From: Bremerella volcania
GTDB taxonomy: Bacteria > Planctomycetota > Planctomycetia > Pirellulales > Pirellulaceae
Direction of reading: 5' to 3'
NCBI RefSeq assembly: GCF_007748115.1
Contig: NZ_CP036289.1
Span: 3,224,001-3,288,000, forward strand
Length of the DNA stretch: 64,000 bases
Shown: positions 52,774 through 62,400 of the stretch, piece after piece
Layout: each line of letters starts with the position of its first letter
Position numbering within the stretch: the stretch's first letter is position 1
Notes under the pieces: generated by a model
Seen by the model: only the letters and a program-made list of their open reading frames with translations
Told to the model about the DNA's origin: nothing
The model's database searches: none
Program-made: the position numbers and the translations under genes

Positions 52774-52919
52774 CGTTCCGCAGTGCGGAAGTTAAAAACT
52801 GGCAACAGGTACGGTCAGAGGGCGAAGTTGGTTCTTTCGTGCTACGGTTGCTTGTCCTGGGGCTCGAAAAGCGAAACAATCGTCCGTAGGAAATACTCAG
52901 GTTGCTGGTGGAGTTCGCG

Positions 52920-53396
52920 ATGATTATCCGCAAGGAATACAAGTTTTACGCCGCACATCGAAATGAAGAGTTGCAGGATAAGTGTCGGAATCTGCACGGG
53001 CACCGGTACGGCATCGTTTGCCATTTCGAGGTGCAGCGGACCGGGTCGTATTCGACGTTGTTCTCCGATTTCGATGACAAGATAGGGCCTTTTCTCAAGG
53101 AAAAGTACGATCACGGTATGCTGATCAACGTGAACGATCCTCTTTACACGACGCTCAAAAGTCACATGGCGACCCATGGCGAGGACTTCAAGCTCTGCGA
53201 GTTTCAGGGCCCAACGTCGGTCGAGAACCTGGCCTATAAACTCTTTACCGAAATCACCCGAATGGGGTTCGATCTAAGCCTGTTGGAAGTTCAAGAGACC
53301 GATACTTCCGTGATCAGCTACGATCGCGAAGATTGGGCCCGCGACAACGAAGCCCAGGTATTTTCCGCCGCCCACGCGATCGATTCGGCCCAATAG
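52920..53396 (+). CDS. 6-pyruvoyl/6-carboxytetrahydropterin synthase family protein (QueD-like)
   Basis: A 158-residue enzyme of the PTPS/QueD family, which makes 6-carboxytetrahydropterin in queuosine synthesis or a related pterin. Zinc ligands are seen: His in KFYAAH and the pair in CRNLHGHRY; the Cys before it is the catalytic Cys of the family. A late ETD in LLEVQETDTSVISYD matches the conserved Glu. ATG at 52920 has GGTGGAG seven bases upstream. It is monocistronic-looking. Other queuosine genes are not in the window, so the pathway is inferred. Confidence 0.87.
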   Translation: MIIRKEYKFYAAHRNEELQDKCRNLHGHRYGIVCHFEVQRTGSYSTLFSDFDDKIGPFLKEKYDHGMLINVNDPLYTTLKSHMATHGEDFKLCEFQGPTSVENLAYKLFTEITRMGFDLSLLEVQETDTSVISYDREDWARDNEAQVFSAAHAIDSAQ

Positions 53397-53481
53397 CCTT
53401 TTTCGGAAACGTTCGTCGCTTTTTTGTACGCTAAGGGATACGATAGTTAGTGATTACAACAACCCCTGCGCGTGCACACTC

Positions 53482-54072
53482 GTGGAAAGAGAACCGGTGG
53501 CGCTTACCTACTTCAAACGATTCCGGATGGAGATCTCGCTAGCAGATCTGCCTGAAGAGCCCCCCCTTTCGCCAGGGTTCCGCTTTCAGCCTTGGACGGC
53601 CGAGATTCTTAAGCGGCATGCCGAGGTGAAGTATCAAAGTTTTCGGTTCGAGGTCGACGCCAACGTCTTCCCTTGTTTGGGGGATTCGGAGGGCTGTTTT
53701 CGCCTGATGCGTGAGATCTCGATGCGAGACGGTTTTCTGCCTGCCGCGACGTGGCTGATCGAGCATGAAGACCCCGAGTTAGGCGACTGGCGACCCATTG
53801 CCACCGTGCAAGGCGTCCGTGACCGTGAAGGGAACGGGTCGATTCAAAACCTGGGCGTGGTGCCTGGCTTTCGGGGGCTCGGAATCGGAGCCATCCTTTT
53901 GCTGCGTGCCCTGAATGGCTTTCGCGAGCATGACATGACTCGGGCCTCGCTGGAGGTCACCTCGCAGAACATCGGCGCCATTCGGCTCTACGAGCGACTC
54001 GGTTTTCGCATCGCCTCGACGGTCTACAAAGCGGTCGAAATGGGGGCCGTTCAGACCAGCACGCATGCGTAG
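53482..54072 (+). CDS. GNAT-family N-acetyltransferase
   Basis: A 196-residue acetyltransferase. The acetyl-CoA-binding region is clear: IQNLGVVPGFRGLGIGAILL (motif A, with the R/Q-x-x-G-x-G/A form as RGLGIG), followed by ASLEVTSQNIGAIRLYERLG (motif B). The N-terminal half, TYFKRFRMEISLADLP onward, is conserved in planctomycete members. The GTG at 53482 is taken as the start; an ATG at 53527 is possible. The substrate is unknown. Confidence 0.85.
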   Translation: MEREPVALTYFKRFRMEISLADLPEEPPLSPGFRFQPWTAEILKRHAEVKYQSFRFEVDANVFPCLGDSEGCFRLMREISMRDGFLPAATWLIEHEDPELGDWRPIATVQGVRDREGNGSIQNLGVVPGFRGLGIGAILLLRALNGFREHDMTRASLEVTSQNIGAIRLYERLGFRIASTVYKAVEMGAVQTSTHA

Positions 54073-54183
54073 AACCCTGGGACCGGGCCTTGTCGGCGTA
54101 TCTCTTGGCCGTTTAAATCAGGGACTAGACCATCCCATTTATCTTCGGACTTATTTGCGACAGCGGGAAGCGACGGCAAAAAC

Positions 54184-55440
54184 GTGCGTTCCACTTACTA
54201 CTCCGAGAGTTTCAACAACGGATTGACCCTTCTGGCCGAGTCGATGCCTTGGCTGCAATCAGCAGCGTTCTCGATTGTCATCCCGGCCGGTGTGCAGCGC
54301 GAAGAGGAATCCAACCGCGGTGTCGCTAACTTGCTCTGCGATTGGGTTCAGCGCGGCTGCGGCGATCTCGATAGCCGACAGTACGTCGAAGCGCTCGATA
54401 ATCTGGGAGTTGCCCGCGGCGGAGGCGTATCTTCGAGCCACCTTTCCTTCGGTGGGGCTCTGTTGGCCGAGAACCTCGAAGCAACGCTTGGTATCTATGC
54501 CGATCTGGTGCAGCGGCCTCATTTTCTGCCGGATGAATTCGAGGATGCCAAGCAGGTTTGCTTTCAGGAACTTCGTGCCCTGGAAGACGACCTGCATCAG
54601 CAAGCGATGCTCAGCCTGCGGCGGCAGATGTACCCCGATCCCTGGGGCTGGCACCCGACCGGCACACTGGCCAGCGTCGAATCGTTGACCGAGGAAGTCG
54701 CCAGAGCGTATTTCGACACGTGGGTGCGTCCCAACGAAGCGATCATCGCGGTCGCTGGTAATTTCGACTGGGGGCGACTCAAGGAAACGATTCAAAAGCT
54801 GTTCGGCAATTGGAAATCGCGCCCCGGGAAGAAGAGTTATCTCGGTTCAACGCTGCCAGAGTATGTTCATATCCCGTTTGATTCGAGCCAGACGCACGTG
54901 GGGCTTGGTTTCGCCAGCGTGCCGATCTCCAATCCGGATTTCTACCAGGCTCGGGCCGCGATCGGCATCATGAGTGACGGCATGAGTTCGCGGTTATTTA
55001 GCGAGGTCCGCGAGAAGCGGGGACTGTGCTACACCGTGTATGCTTCGTGCAACTCGCTCAAGACGCAGGGAGCCGTCTTGTCGTATGCCGGGACAAGCAC
55101 AGAACGGGCCCAAGAGACCCTCGATGTGATGATCGAAGAGTTCAACGAATTACCTAAAGGGGTTCGCCAGGACGAACTGACTAGGCTCAAAGCGCGCTTC
55201 AAAAGCGGCATCATCATGCAGCAAGAATCGAGTTCGTCTCGGGCTTCTGCGCTGGCGGCCGACTGGTATCATCTCGGTCGGATCCGGACGATGGAAGAGT
55301 TGGAAACGATACTGGATGGAATCAGTGTCGATACGATCAACGCCTACCTGGAAAAGAATCCGCCCAAAAACTATCGGGTGACAACCATCGGTGCTAAGAG
55401 ATTGGAGGTTCCGAGTGAAATTTCGTCAGGCGACGCTTGA
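54184..55440 (+). CDS. M16 peptidase-family protein, catalytically inactive partner
   Basis: A 418-residue M16 homologue. The zinc motif HxxEH is missing: the equivalent stretch is GVANLLCDWVQRG, with Asn49, Cys52 and Asp53 at the ligand positions. The C-terminal half keeps the substrate-binding Arg/Tyr pair in SRLFSEVREKRGLCYTVYA. In known M16 heterodimers one subunit carries zinc and the other the R/Y pair; the next gene supplies the zinc site. The start is GTG at 54184. It overlaps the next gene by 26 bases, supporting a two-subunit complex. Confidence 0.9.
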   Translation: MRSTYYSESFNNGLTLLAESMPWLQSAAFSIVIPAGVQREEESNRGVANLLCDWVQRGCGDLDSRQYVEALDNLGVARGGGVSSSHLSFGGALLAENLEATLGIYADLVQRPHFLPDEFEDAKQVCFQELRALEDDLHQQAMLSLRRQMYPDPWGWHPTGTLASVESLTEEVARAYFDTWVRPNEAIIAVAGNFDWGRLKETIQKLFGNWKSRPGKKSYLGSTLPEYVHIPFDSSQTHVGLGFASVPISNPDFYQARAAIGIMSDGMSSRLFSEVREKRGLCYTVYASCNSLKTQGAVLSYAGTSTERAQETLDVMIEEFNELPKGVRQDELTRLKARFKSGIIMQQESSSSRASALAADWYHLGRIRTMEELETILDGISVDTINAYLEKNPPKNYRVTTIGAKRLEVPSEISSGDA

Positions 55441-56650
55441 TAACGGCTTGGATATCGTTGCCGAAGTGAACCCGAATGCTTATTCGCTTGCCACGGCATT
55501 TTTCGTCAAGACCGGCTCTCGTGACGAATCGTCGGAAGTCGCCGGCGTAAGTCACTTTCTGGAGCACATGGTCTTCAAGGGAACCGCGCGCCGTACGGCG
55601 GAAGACGTCAATCGCGAACTTGACGAACTCGGCGCGCAGTCGAATGCTTTTACCAGCGAGGAACAGACCGTCTATTACGCGGTGGTGCTTCCGGAACTGC
55701 AAACGCAGATCGTCGACCTGCTGGCCGACATCATGCGTCCCACGCTGCGGCAAGAGGATTTCGACACCGAGAAGAAGGTGATCCTCGAAGAGATCATGAA
55801 ATACGACGACCAGCCACCCTACGGCGGTCACGAAAAGAGCATGGCGGCTTGGTTCGGTAAGCATCCGCTGGGTAACAGCGTGCTCGGCACGCAGCAGTCA
55901 GTCGGCGATTTGAGCCAACAACAGATGATGGCTTACTTTGAAGAGCGCTATAGCCCGACCAACATGACGCTGGTCGCCACCGGCAATGTCGACTTCGACA
56001 AGCTGGTCGATCAAGCCAACGAGCTCTGCGGAAGCTGGCAGAAGCATAACGTCTCGCGCAATACGGCGCGCCCCGTCGGCGAGTCGAACTTTCAACTGAT
56101 CACCAAAGAGACCTCGATTCAGCAGTACGTCATTCAACTGGCCGAATCGCCTGGCTCGGAGGATGAAGCCCGCTACGCGGCGCGACTTTTGGCAACGATC
56201 ATGGGAGACGATGTCGGCAGCCGTTTCTTCTGGGAGTTGGTCGACCCAGGGATTGCGGAGTTCGCGGCGATGGAATCGTACGAATTCCAAGGCTGCGGCG
56301 TGATGATGAATTACGTCTGTTGCGCTCCGCAAGATGCCCAGCGCGTGTTGGAAGTGGTCACGCACGAAGTGGAAAAGCTGATGACCGACGGGGTCACGCA
56401 GCGCGAGCTGGACCTGGCCAAGAATAAAGTCTGCTCGCACGTGGTGTTGCGAAGCGAACGCCCTTCGAGTCGCCTGTTTTCGGTAGGCTCGGGCTGGACG
56501 CAGCGTAAGAAGCTACGCACGGTGAAGGAAACCGTCGAGGCATATCAAAAGGTCAGCCTGGATGATATCGGTCGACTTTTAGAGACCTACGACCTACGCA
56601 AGACGTCGACCACCGCGGTTGGTCCGCTGACGACGTTACATCTTCCGTAG
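55415..56650 (+). CDS. M16 zinc peptidase, active subunit
   Basis: A 411-residue metallopeptidase. The inverted zinc motif HFLEH (His47, catalytic Glu50, His51) is followed about 75 residues later by a Glu in VILEEIMKY, the third ligand. Its own C-terminal half lacks the usual R/Y pair (GSRFFWELVDPGIAEFAAM), complementing the upstream subunit. GTG at 55415 has GGAGG just upstream and is much better than the TTG at 55391. It probably degrades or processes peptides as a heterodimer; no signal peptide is seen. Confidence 0.92.
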   Translation: MKFRQATLDNGLDIVAEVNPNAYSLATAFFVKTGSRDESSEVAGVSHFLEHMVFKGTARRTAEDVNRELDELGAQSNAFTSEEQTVYYAVVLPELQTQIVDLLADIMRPTLRQEDFDTEKKVILEEIMKYDDQPPYGGHEKSMAAWFGKHPLGNSVLGTQQSVGDLSQQQMMAYFEERYSPTNMTLVATGNVDFDKLVDQANELCGSWQKHNVSRNTARPVGESNFQLITKETSIQQYVIQLAESPGSEDEARYAARLLATIMGDDVGSRFFWELVDPGIAEFAAMESYEFQGCGVMMNYVCCAPQDAQRVLEVVTHEVEKLMTDGVTQRELDLAKNKVCSHVVLRSERPSSRLFSVGSGWTQRKKLRTVKETVEAYQKVSLDDIGRLLETYDLRKTSTTAVGPLTTLHLP

Positions 56651-56698
56651 CAAGATCAGCCGTTACCACGTGAACGGTCTTTCTGCCGGATGCCTCAA

Positions 56699-56727
56699 AA
56701 ACACTGCTGGCATTGCCAGCAGTGTTT
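56699..56727 (+). terminator. Hairpin after the M16 genes
   Basis: AAACACTGCTGGC and its perfect complement (13-bp stem) enclose a 3-base loop, 48 bases after the M16 stop. No T-run follows, so it may stabilise the transcript or end it less efficiently. Confidence 0.55.
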
Positions 56728-56824
56728 CGATAACCAATCGTGGTGCTGCACCCTAGTTGTGTGAACGGGTGCCATGCCTAAATCTTCGTAGGCATGCTCA
56801 TCATCTTGTCCCCTCGCCCCTTTG

Positions 56825-56890
56825 GGGAGAGGGTTAGGGTGAGGGGCAAACCAGGTACCCGCTTCTCAACCCTCACCCTAGCCCTCTCCC
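56825..56890. repeat. Inverted pair of the GGGAGAGGGTTAGGGTGAGGG-type repeat
   Basis: The 21-base arms at 56825-56845 and 56870-56890 are inverted copies with one mismatch. Each is flanked by its own short hairpin-like sequence (CCCCTTTGGGG; CCCTTGGGAAGGG). This G-rich family is a common dispersed repeat in planctomycete genomes, as I recall it. The 309 bases between the M16 and small-protein genes hold this pair and the hairpin only. Confidence 0.7.
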
Positions 56891-56959
56891 TTGGGAAGGG
56901 AGAGGGAACCGGAAATGCAGTGCTAAGAAGTCGGCAGTTATCGCATGGGAGCCAGTGAC

Positions 56960-57274
56960 GTGACAAAGAAATTTTACCTGACGGCGGCATTATTGCTTCT
57001 AGGTTTGGTCGCGGCTCCGATGCCGGTCGAAGCAGGCTGGAATGCATGGCTGCGATACTGCGGCGAGTTCTGGAGCGACGGGTATCACTCCAAGGGAGAC
57101 CCCTGGAACCGGCCGACCAAGCATGCCCGTGAGTTGTCTTCGTACCAACCCTACTACCCGGCATACGAAACCCCCATGCCGGCTATGGAAGAGCAAGTCC
57201 CCACGCCAGCCAAGCAGAACGTGGCGACTGTCAGCGCCAGTTCGCCGGTTATTATCCTCCCAAAATCGAATTAA
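56960..57274 (+). CDS. Small secreted protein of unknown function
   Basis: A 104-residue protein with a signal peptide (KKFYLTAALLLLGLVAAPMP, cleavage near VEA-GW). The mature start GWNAWLRYCGEFWSDGYHSK is aromatic-rich, followed by a Pro/Tyr-rich tail (YQPYYPAYETPMP) and a Ser/Pro end. GTG at 56960 has GGGAG upstream; ATG at 56945 would add five residues. No family recognised. It precedes ndk by about 90 bases. Confidence 0.65.
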   Translation: MTKKFYLTAALLLLGLVAAPMPVEAGWNAWLRYCGEFWSDGYHSKGDPWNRPTKHARELSSYQPYYPAYETPMPAMEEQVPTPAKQNVATVSASSPVIILPKSN

Positions 57275-57365
57275 GTTCGCGTTTGTGGCTCTGTCTCCTG
57301 GTTGAGCAAAATCGGCGAATTCGCTAGAATCCGCCTTCTCACTAGTGATACCGGAGTTTAATGCA

Positions 57366-57824
57366 ATGCAACGTACGCTCGTTCTTCTGAAGCCTGACTG
57401 TGTCGAACGCCGCCTGATTGGCCGCGTCATTAACCGATTCGAAGACAAAGGGCTGAACATCATTGCGATGAAGTTGATCCGGATCACCCCCGATCTGGCC
57501 AAGCAGCACTACGCCGAGCATGTCAGCAAGCCGTTCTACCCAGGCCTCGAATCGTTCATCACGGCTGCCCCCGTGGTTGCCATAGTGCTGGAAGGTCTAG
57601 AAGCGATTCAGGTCGTTCGCGACATGCTGGGTGCCACTAGTGGTTTGAAGGCCAGCCCCGGCACCATCCGTGGCGACTTCAGCAGCAGCCGCCAAATGAA
57701 CCTGGTTCATGCCTCGGACGGCGAAGAAGCCTCGAAGCGTGAAATCGATCTCTACTTCAAGCCCGAAGAAATCCTCGAACACACGCCCGTCCTAACCCCA
57801 TGGATGCGGGCCGACGACGAGTGA
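57366..57824 (+). CDS. ndk: Nucleoside diphosphate kinase
   Basis: A 152-residue kinase that balances nucleoside triphosphates by phosphate transfer. It shows RTLVLLKPDCVERRLIGRVI at the start, then KPFYPGLESFITAAPVVAIV, and the active-site MNLVHASDG with phospho-His115. Family NxxHGSD appears here as NLVHASD. ATG at 57366 gives the normal N-terminus. Length is normal for the family. Confidence 0.96.
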   Translation: MQRTLVLLKPDCVERRLIGRVINRFEDKGLNIIAMKLIRITPDLAKQHYAEHVSKPFYPGLESFITAAPVVAIVLEGLEAIQVVRDMLGATSGLKASPGTIRGDFSSSRQMNLVHASDGEEASKREIDLYFKPEEILEHTPVLTPWMRADDE

Positions 57825-57930
57825 TCGGTTGCCTCGTTCGCCAAGGGCACTCTCTTAGAAAGCCGAGGAGAGTGTTAGCCATAGAGCACACAGAGTTCAC
57901 TGAGAAGTGAACTTGTGACCACGAATAAGA

Positions 57931-57956
57931 ATAGGGTGCCACTTCCGGCACCCTAT
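57931..57956 (+). terminator. Probable rho-independent terminator after ndk
   Basis: ATAGGGTGCC and GGCACCCTAT form a perfect 10-bp stem around a 6-base loop, followed by CTTATTTCTTTC on the + strand. It is 107 bases after the ndk stop. Confidence 0.55.
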
Positions 57957-58043
57957 CTTATTTCTTTCTCATCCGTGTCTATCGGTGTAATCCGTGGTTA
58001 CTCTTTCCCTTCTTCCCTCGGTGCTCTCCGTCGCAAAACCTTC

Positions 58044-59438
58044 TTAAGCCAAAATCGGCTTCACCACGTGACCATGAACATCGGTCAGACGAAATGCCCG
58101 GCCTTGATGGCGGAATGTTAGCCGCTCGTGATCGATCCCCATGACGTGCAGGATCGTTGCTTGCAAGTCGTGGATATGAATCGGCTGATCGACGATGTTG
58201 AAACCGTACTCGTCGGTTTCGCCCAGGGTGACGCCCCCCTTGATTCCGCCGCCAGCCATCCAGACGGTGAAGCACCGACCATGGTGATCGCGGCCGAAGT
58301 TGTTCGGGCCGAGCTTCCCCTGGCAATAATCGGTACGGCCGAATTCGCCGCCCCAGATCACCAGCGTATCATCGAGCATGCCGCGCTGCTTTAGATCCTG
58401 CAGCAATGCCGCAGTGGGTTGATCAGTCTCCTGACACTGCTTTTTGATGCCGCCTGGCAAGCCGCCGTGATGGTCCCAGCCTTGGTGGTAGAGCTGAATG
58501 AAACGCACGTTTTGCTCAGCCAGCCGGCGGGCCAACAGGCAATTCGCGGCGAAGGTGCCTGGGTTGCGCGCATCCGGCCCGTACATATCGAGAATGTGGT
58601 CCGGCTCGGCGCCGATGTTGGTGACCTCGGGAATCGACGACTGCATCCGGAACGCTAACTCGTACTGTCGAATGCGTGTATCGATCAACGCGTCGGCGGA
58701 CTGCATCCGGTGCAACTGGTCGAGGCTCGCCAAGGCATTTTCGCGGCTCGTTCGGTCGATTCCTTCGGGGCTGTTCAAATAGAGAACCGGATCGCCGCCG
58801 CTGCGAAACTGCACGCCTTGATGATGCGACGGCAGAAAACCATTGCCCCACAGCCGCGCAGCCAGTGGCTGGCCCCCCTTCTCTTTCGTCACCAGCACGA
58901 CGAACCCCGGCAGATTCTCGTTCTCGCTTCCCAGCCCGTAACTCATCCAAGACCCGATACACGGACGCCCGGGGATCTGCGAGCCGGTTTGAAAATAGGT
59001 CACACCTGGTCCGTGATTGATGGCTTCGGTATGGGCCGAGCGAATGACGCTGATGTCGTCGACCATCTTCGCCGTGTGCGGCAGCAGTTCGCTCATCCAC
59101 GTGCCGCTTTGCCCATGCTGCTCGAACTTGAACGGAGAGCCGACCAGTGGAATGCTCGACTGGTTGCCGCTCATCCCGGTGAGACGCTGTTCGCCTCGCA
59201 CCGAAGCAGGCAGCTGCTCGCCGTGCTTCTCGTTTAGCAGCGGCTTGTAGTCGAACAGATCGAGCTGAGATGGACCGCCTGCTTGGAACAGGAAGATGAC
59301 CCGCTTCGCTTTGGGTGTGTGGTGCAGCTTGGTAAGCACGCCGTCGGATGCCGCCGACGGGGAAGCCATCAGCTGCCCCAGCGCCAAACCACCAAAACCC
59401 CAAGCGGAAGACTGAAGGACTTGTCGTCGTGTGATCAT
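58044..59438 (-). CDS. DUF1501 family protein with twin-arginine leader
   Basis: A 464-residue exported protein. MITRRQVLQSSAWGFGGLAL is a Tat leader. Family-like segments follow: KRVIFLFQAGGPSQLDLFDY, DDISVIRSAHTEAINHG, NVRFIQLYHQGWDHHGGLPG and TLVIWGGEFGRTDYCQG, then GRDHHGRCFTVWMAGGGIKG. The His/Asp-rich loops recall the alkaline-phosphatase/sulfatase superfamily, to which DUF1501 is thought to be related. It follows the PSD1 gene by 18 bases, the usual planctomycete pairing. Reaction unknown. Confidence 0.93.
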   Translation of the reverse strand: MITRRQVLQSSAWGFGGLALGQLMASPSAASDGVLTKLHHTPKAKRVIFLFQAGGPSQLDLFDYKPLLNEKHGEQLPASVRGEQRLTGMSGNQSSIPLVGSPFKFEQHGQSGTWMSELLPHTAKMVDDISVIRSAHTEAINHGPGVTYFQTGSQIPGRPCIGSWMSYGLGSENENLPGFVVLVTKEKGGQPLAARLWGNGFLPSHHQGVQFRSGGDPVLYLNSPEGIDRTSRENALASLDQLHRMQSADALIDTRIRQYELAFRMQSSIPEVTNIGAEPDHILDMYGPDARNPGTFAANCLLARRLAEQNVRFIQLYHQGWDHHGGLPGGIKKQCQETDQPTAALLQDLKQRGMLDDTLVIWGGEFGRTDYCQGKLGPNNFGRDHHGRCFTVWMAGGGIKGGVTLGETDEYGFNIVDQPIHIHDLQATILHVMGIDHERLTFRHQGRAFRLTDVHGHVVKPILA

Positions 59439-59456
59439 GGGTTTCCTAGCTCCGTG

Positions 59457-62400
59457 TTACCGACGCGTGACACTGCCGTCGAAATTCATTACCGTATTGG
59501 CCACGACGGTCAGGGCCGCCACTTCCGCTGGATCGAGATCGCCGGGAACCTTGGCCTCGCCAGCGGCCAGCAGCTTCTGGGCGGCCTTGGTTTGCTCTTG
59601 GAAGTGTGACTTCTGCTGAGCGAACAATTTGGCGAGCAGTTCCAATTCCTGAGGGTTCGCCTGGCGACTGGTTAGCAGGCGAAACACCGTTTGCACCTTG
59701 TCTTCATCGCTCGTAGCATGCTTCTCGTCTTTCAGCACACGAACGGCCAGCATCTTGGCCGCTTCGACATACTGAGGACCGTTCAGCAGCACCAACGCCT
59801 GTAGCGGTGACGAGGTTCGTTCCCGCTTCAATTGGCACACGTCGCGCTTCGATGCGTCGAAGGTCATCATCGCGGGGGCAGGACTGGTTCGCTGCCAGAA
59901 CGTATAAAGCGAACGGCGATAAAGCCCCTTGCCGCTATCGTGCTTCACTGGCTTGAACGAGCTGGAGACCTCGTACGGCTTGGCGGGCGGTCCACCCACT
60001 TCGTCGACCAGCAGTCCGCTGGTGATCAGAGCGTTGTCACGAACCATTTCCGCCGACAGGCGAAACTTGCCACTGCGTGCGAGTAGCTTGTTCTCGGGGT
60101 CGCGGCGAATCAACTCGGCCGAGGCCTCGGACGACTGCCGATAGGTTGAAGAAGTCACGATCTGTCCCAGCAGTCGTTTAACGTCCCAGCCGTGCTCCAT
60201 GAAGTCAGCCGCAAGCCAATCGAGTAGCTTTGGATGGGTTGGCGGACTGGCCTGGTTGCCGAAGTCTTCCGGCGTGCGAACCAATCCTTCCCCCATCAGC
60301 AGTTGCCAATAGCGATTCACGGCAACGCGGGCCGTCAGTGGGTTATCGCGGTCGACGATCCATTTGGCCAGCCCCAACCGGTCATGCGACCAGTCCTCCT
60401 CAAACGGCGGCAGCACCTCCGGCGTCTTCGGTTCGACCAGATCGGTGGGAGCGTCGTAATTGCCACGAGCGAGCAGATAAGTAGGACGAGGCGACTCCAG
60501 CTCTTGCATGACCATGATTTCGCTGGTCTTGTCGTAAGCCGCGTTACGCTCTTTTCGTGCCTGGGCAAACTTCGCGGCAGTTTCCGTCCACGAATCGTGA
60601 CGACGTTCTAACTGGTACTCGGCCAATTGCTCAGCAGTAGGCGTCATGCCACTTAGCGAGCCCACTTCGGCTGCCGTCAGCTTGTGATCGTACACGGCGA
60701 ACTGGTCGACCTGCCCGTCGGTAAAGCCACGATCACGAAATCGCTCGCCGATGGTGATGTGATCGTTCCCGCCACCGGTGATCTGCTTGGTCAGTTTATC
60801 GCGGATTACCTCCGTTTCGACCAGCTCGCCGTCGACATAGATCTTCAGCCCATCCGCTCGGCTCGAACCATCGTAGGTCACGACCACTTGCTTCCAAGTA
60901 CCGACGGGGAACTCTTCTGTGGCCTTGATGCTAATGGCGTTGCCTGGCCAGAAGTGAATCAGCGACCACTTCAGCTTGCCGTCTTCCAGCAGCAACTCGT
61001 AACCGCGGCTGGCCGCGTCAGTCCAGGCCCGCGATCGGTGGAAGATCACCGCTCGGTCTTTCACGTCTGGCGTATGCATCCACAGCGCTACCGAGAATGG
61101 CTGGTGTCGCTGGAAGTTGCCTTGCTTCAAGTTGATCGCATCGTCACCGGTCAGCTGAACCGCTTTCCCATGCAGTCCTTCAACCGACTTGTTACCTCCG
61201 ACTTTGGCATCCTCGAAGTCGACCTTCTCGATGGGCTCGTTCAGCGTGACCGTCACCTCCTGGTCGCCGACTGGGGGCATTTCAAGCTTGGCGAGCGCCG
61301 CTTCCAGGTCGGTTACCTTCTGGTCAAGGGCTTTCAGCCTGGTGGCCTGGGCGTCGTCGGTCAGCAGCAGCGTCGGTGTGGGGACCGATGGGGTAAAGAA
61401 CGAGTACAGGCCTGCTTCATCAATACTGTTGAAGAAGGCGAACATCTGGTAATACTCGCGTTGGCTGAGCGGATCGTACTTGTGATCGTGACATCGGCAG
61501 CACTCCATAGTCAAACCGAGGAACGCCGTCGCCACCGTCTGCGAGCGGTCGGCCACGTATTCCACGCGAAACTCTTCCGGAATACTTCCCCCCTCGACTT
61601 TCTGTGGATGAAGCCGACAGAACGTGGTTGCCAGGATCGTCTCCTTGGTCGCATCCGGCAAAAGGTCGCCCGCAATTTGCTGCGTGACGAACTCGTCGTA
61701 CGGCATGTTGGCATTTAACGACCGAATGACCCAATCGCGCCACGGCCATACGTATCGATCGCGATCGACCTGGTAGCCGTACGTATCGCTGTACCGCGCC
61801 GCGTCGAGCCACTCCGCTGCGAGACGCTCTCCGTAGTGATGCGAGGCGAGCAGCTTTTCGACGTGGGCCTGGTAGTTGGCTTCGGTAGGCTCGGCCTGGT
61901 AAGCGTCGAGTTCTTCCAGCGATGGCGGCAGGCCATTCAGGTCGAACGATACGCGCCGCAAGAGTCGCCACGGTTCGGCTTCGTTATTGGGCGTAACGCC
62001 TTCTTCGCGTAGCTTCGCCAGGACGAACTTATCGATCTCGTTTCGCGACCAATCATCGTCGGCCAGCTCTGGCACAGGCGGCTTTTCAATGCGCTGGAAC
62101 GCCCAGTGCTGCTCGTACTCGGCTCCTTGTTTGATCCATTGGCGGATCAGCTCGATCTCTTCCTTCGAGACCGTACGATTCGATTCCGGCGGAGGCATGC
62201 GTACTTCGGGGTCGTGATCAATCAGCCGCAGATAGACCTCACTGCTTTCTGCGTCCCCGGGTACGATGGCGTAGTCGTGGGCAGAGTCCTGCTGGTCCAG
62301 GCGCAAATCGGCTTCCCGGCTGGTTGCGTCAGGACCATGGCAATGGAAACAACGGTCCGACAAGATCGGGCGAATCTGGGTCGCAAAGTCGATTTTCTCG

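Noticed and set aside
58516-59403. 295-codon open frame on the minus strand
   Set aside because: Same strand as DUF1501 but in another frame; very Arg-rich and without motif, whereas DUF1501 is continuous.
60684-61718. 344-codon open frame on the + strand
   Set aside because: Lies fully antisense to the PSD1 gene, whose domains are continuous across it; no recognisable motif.
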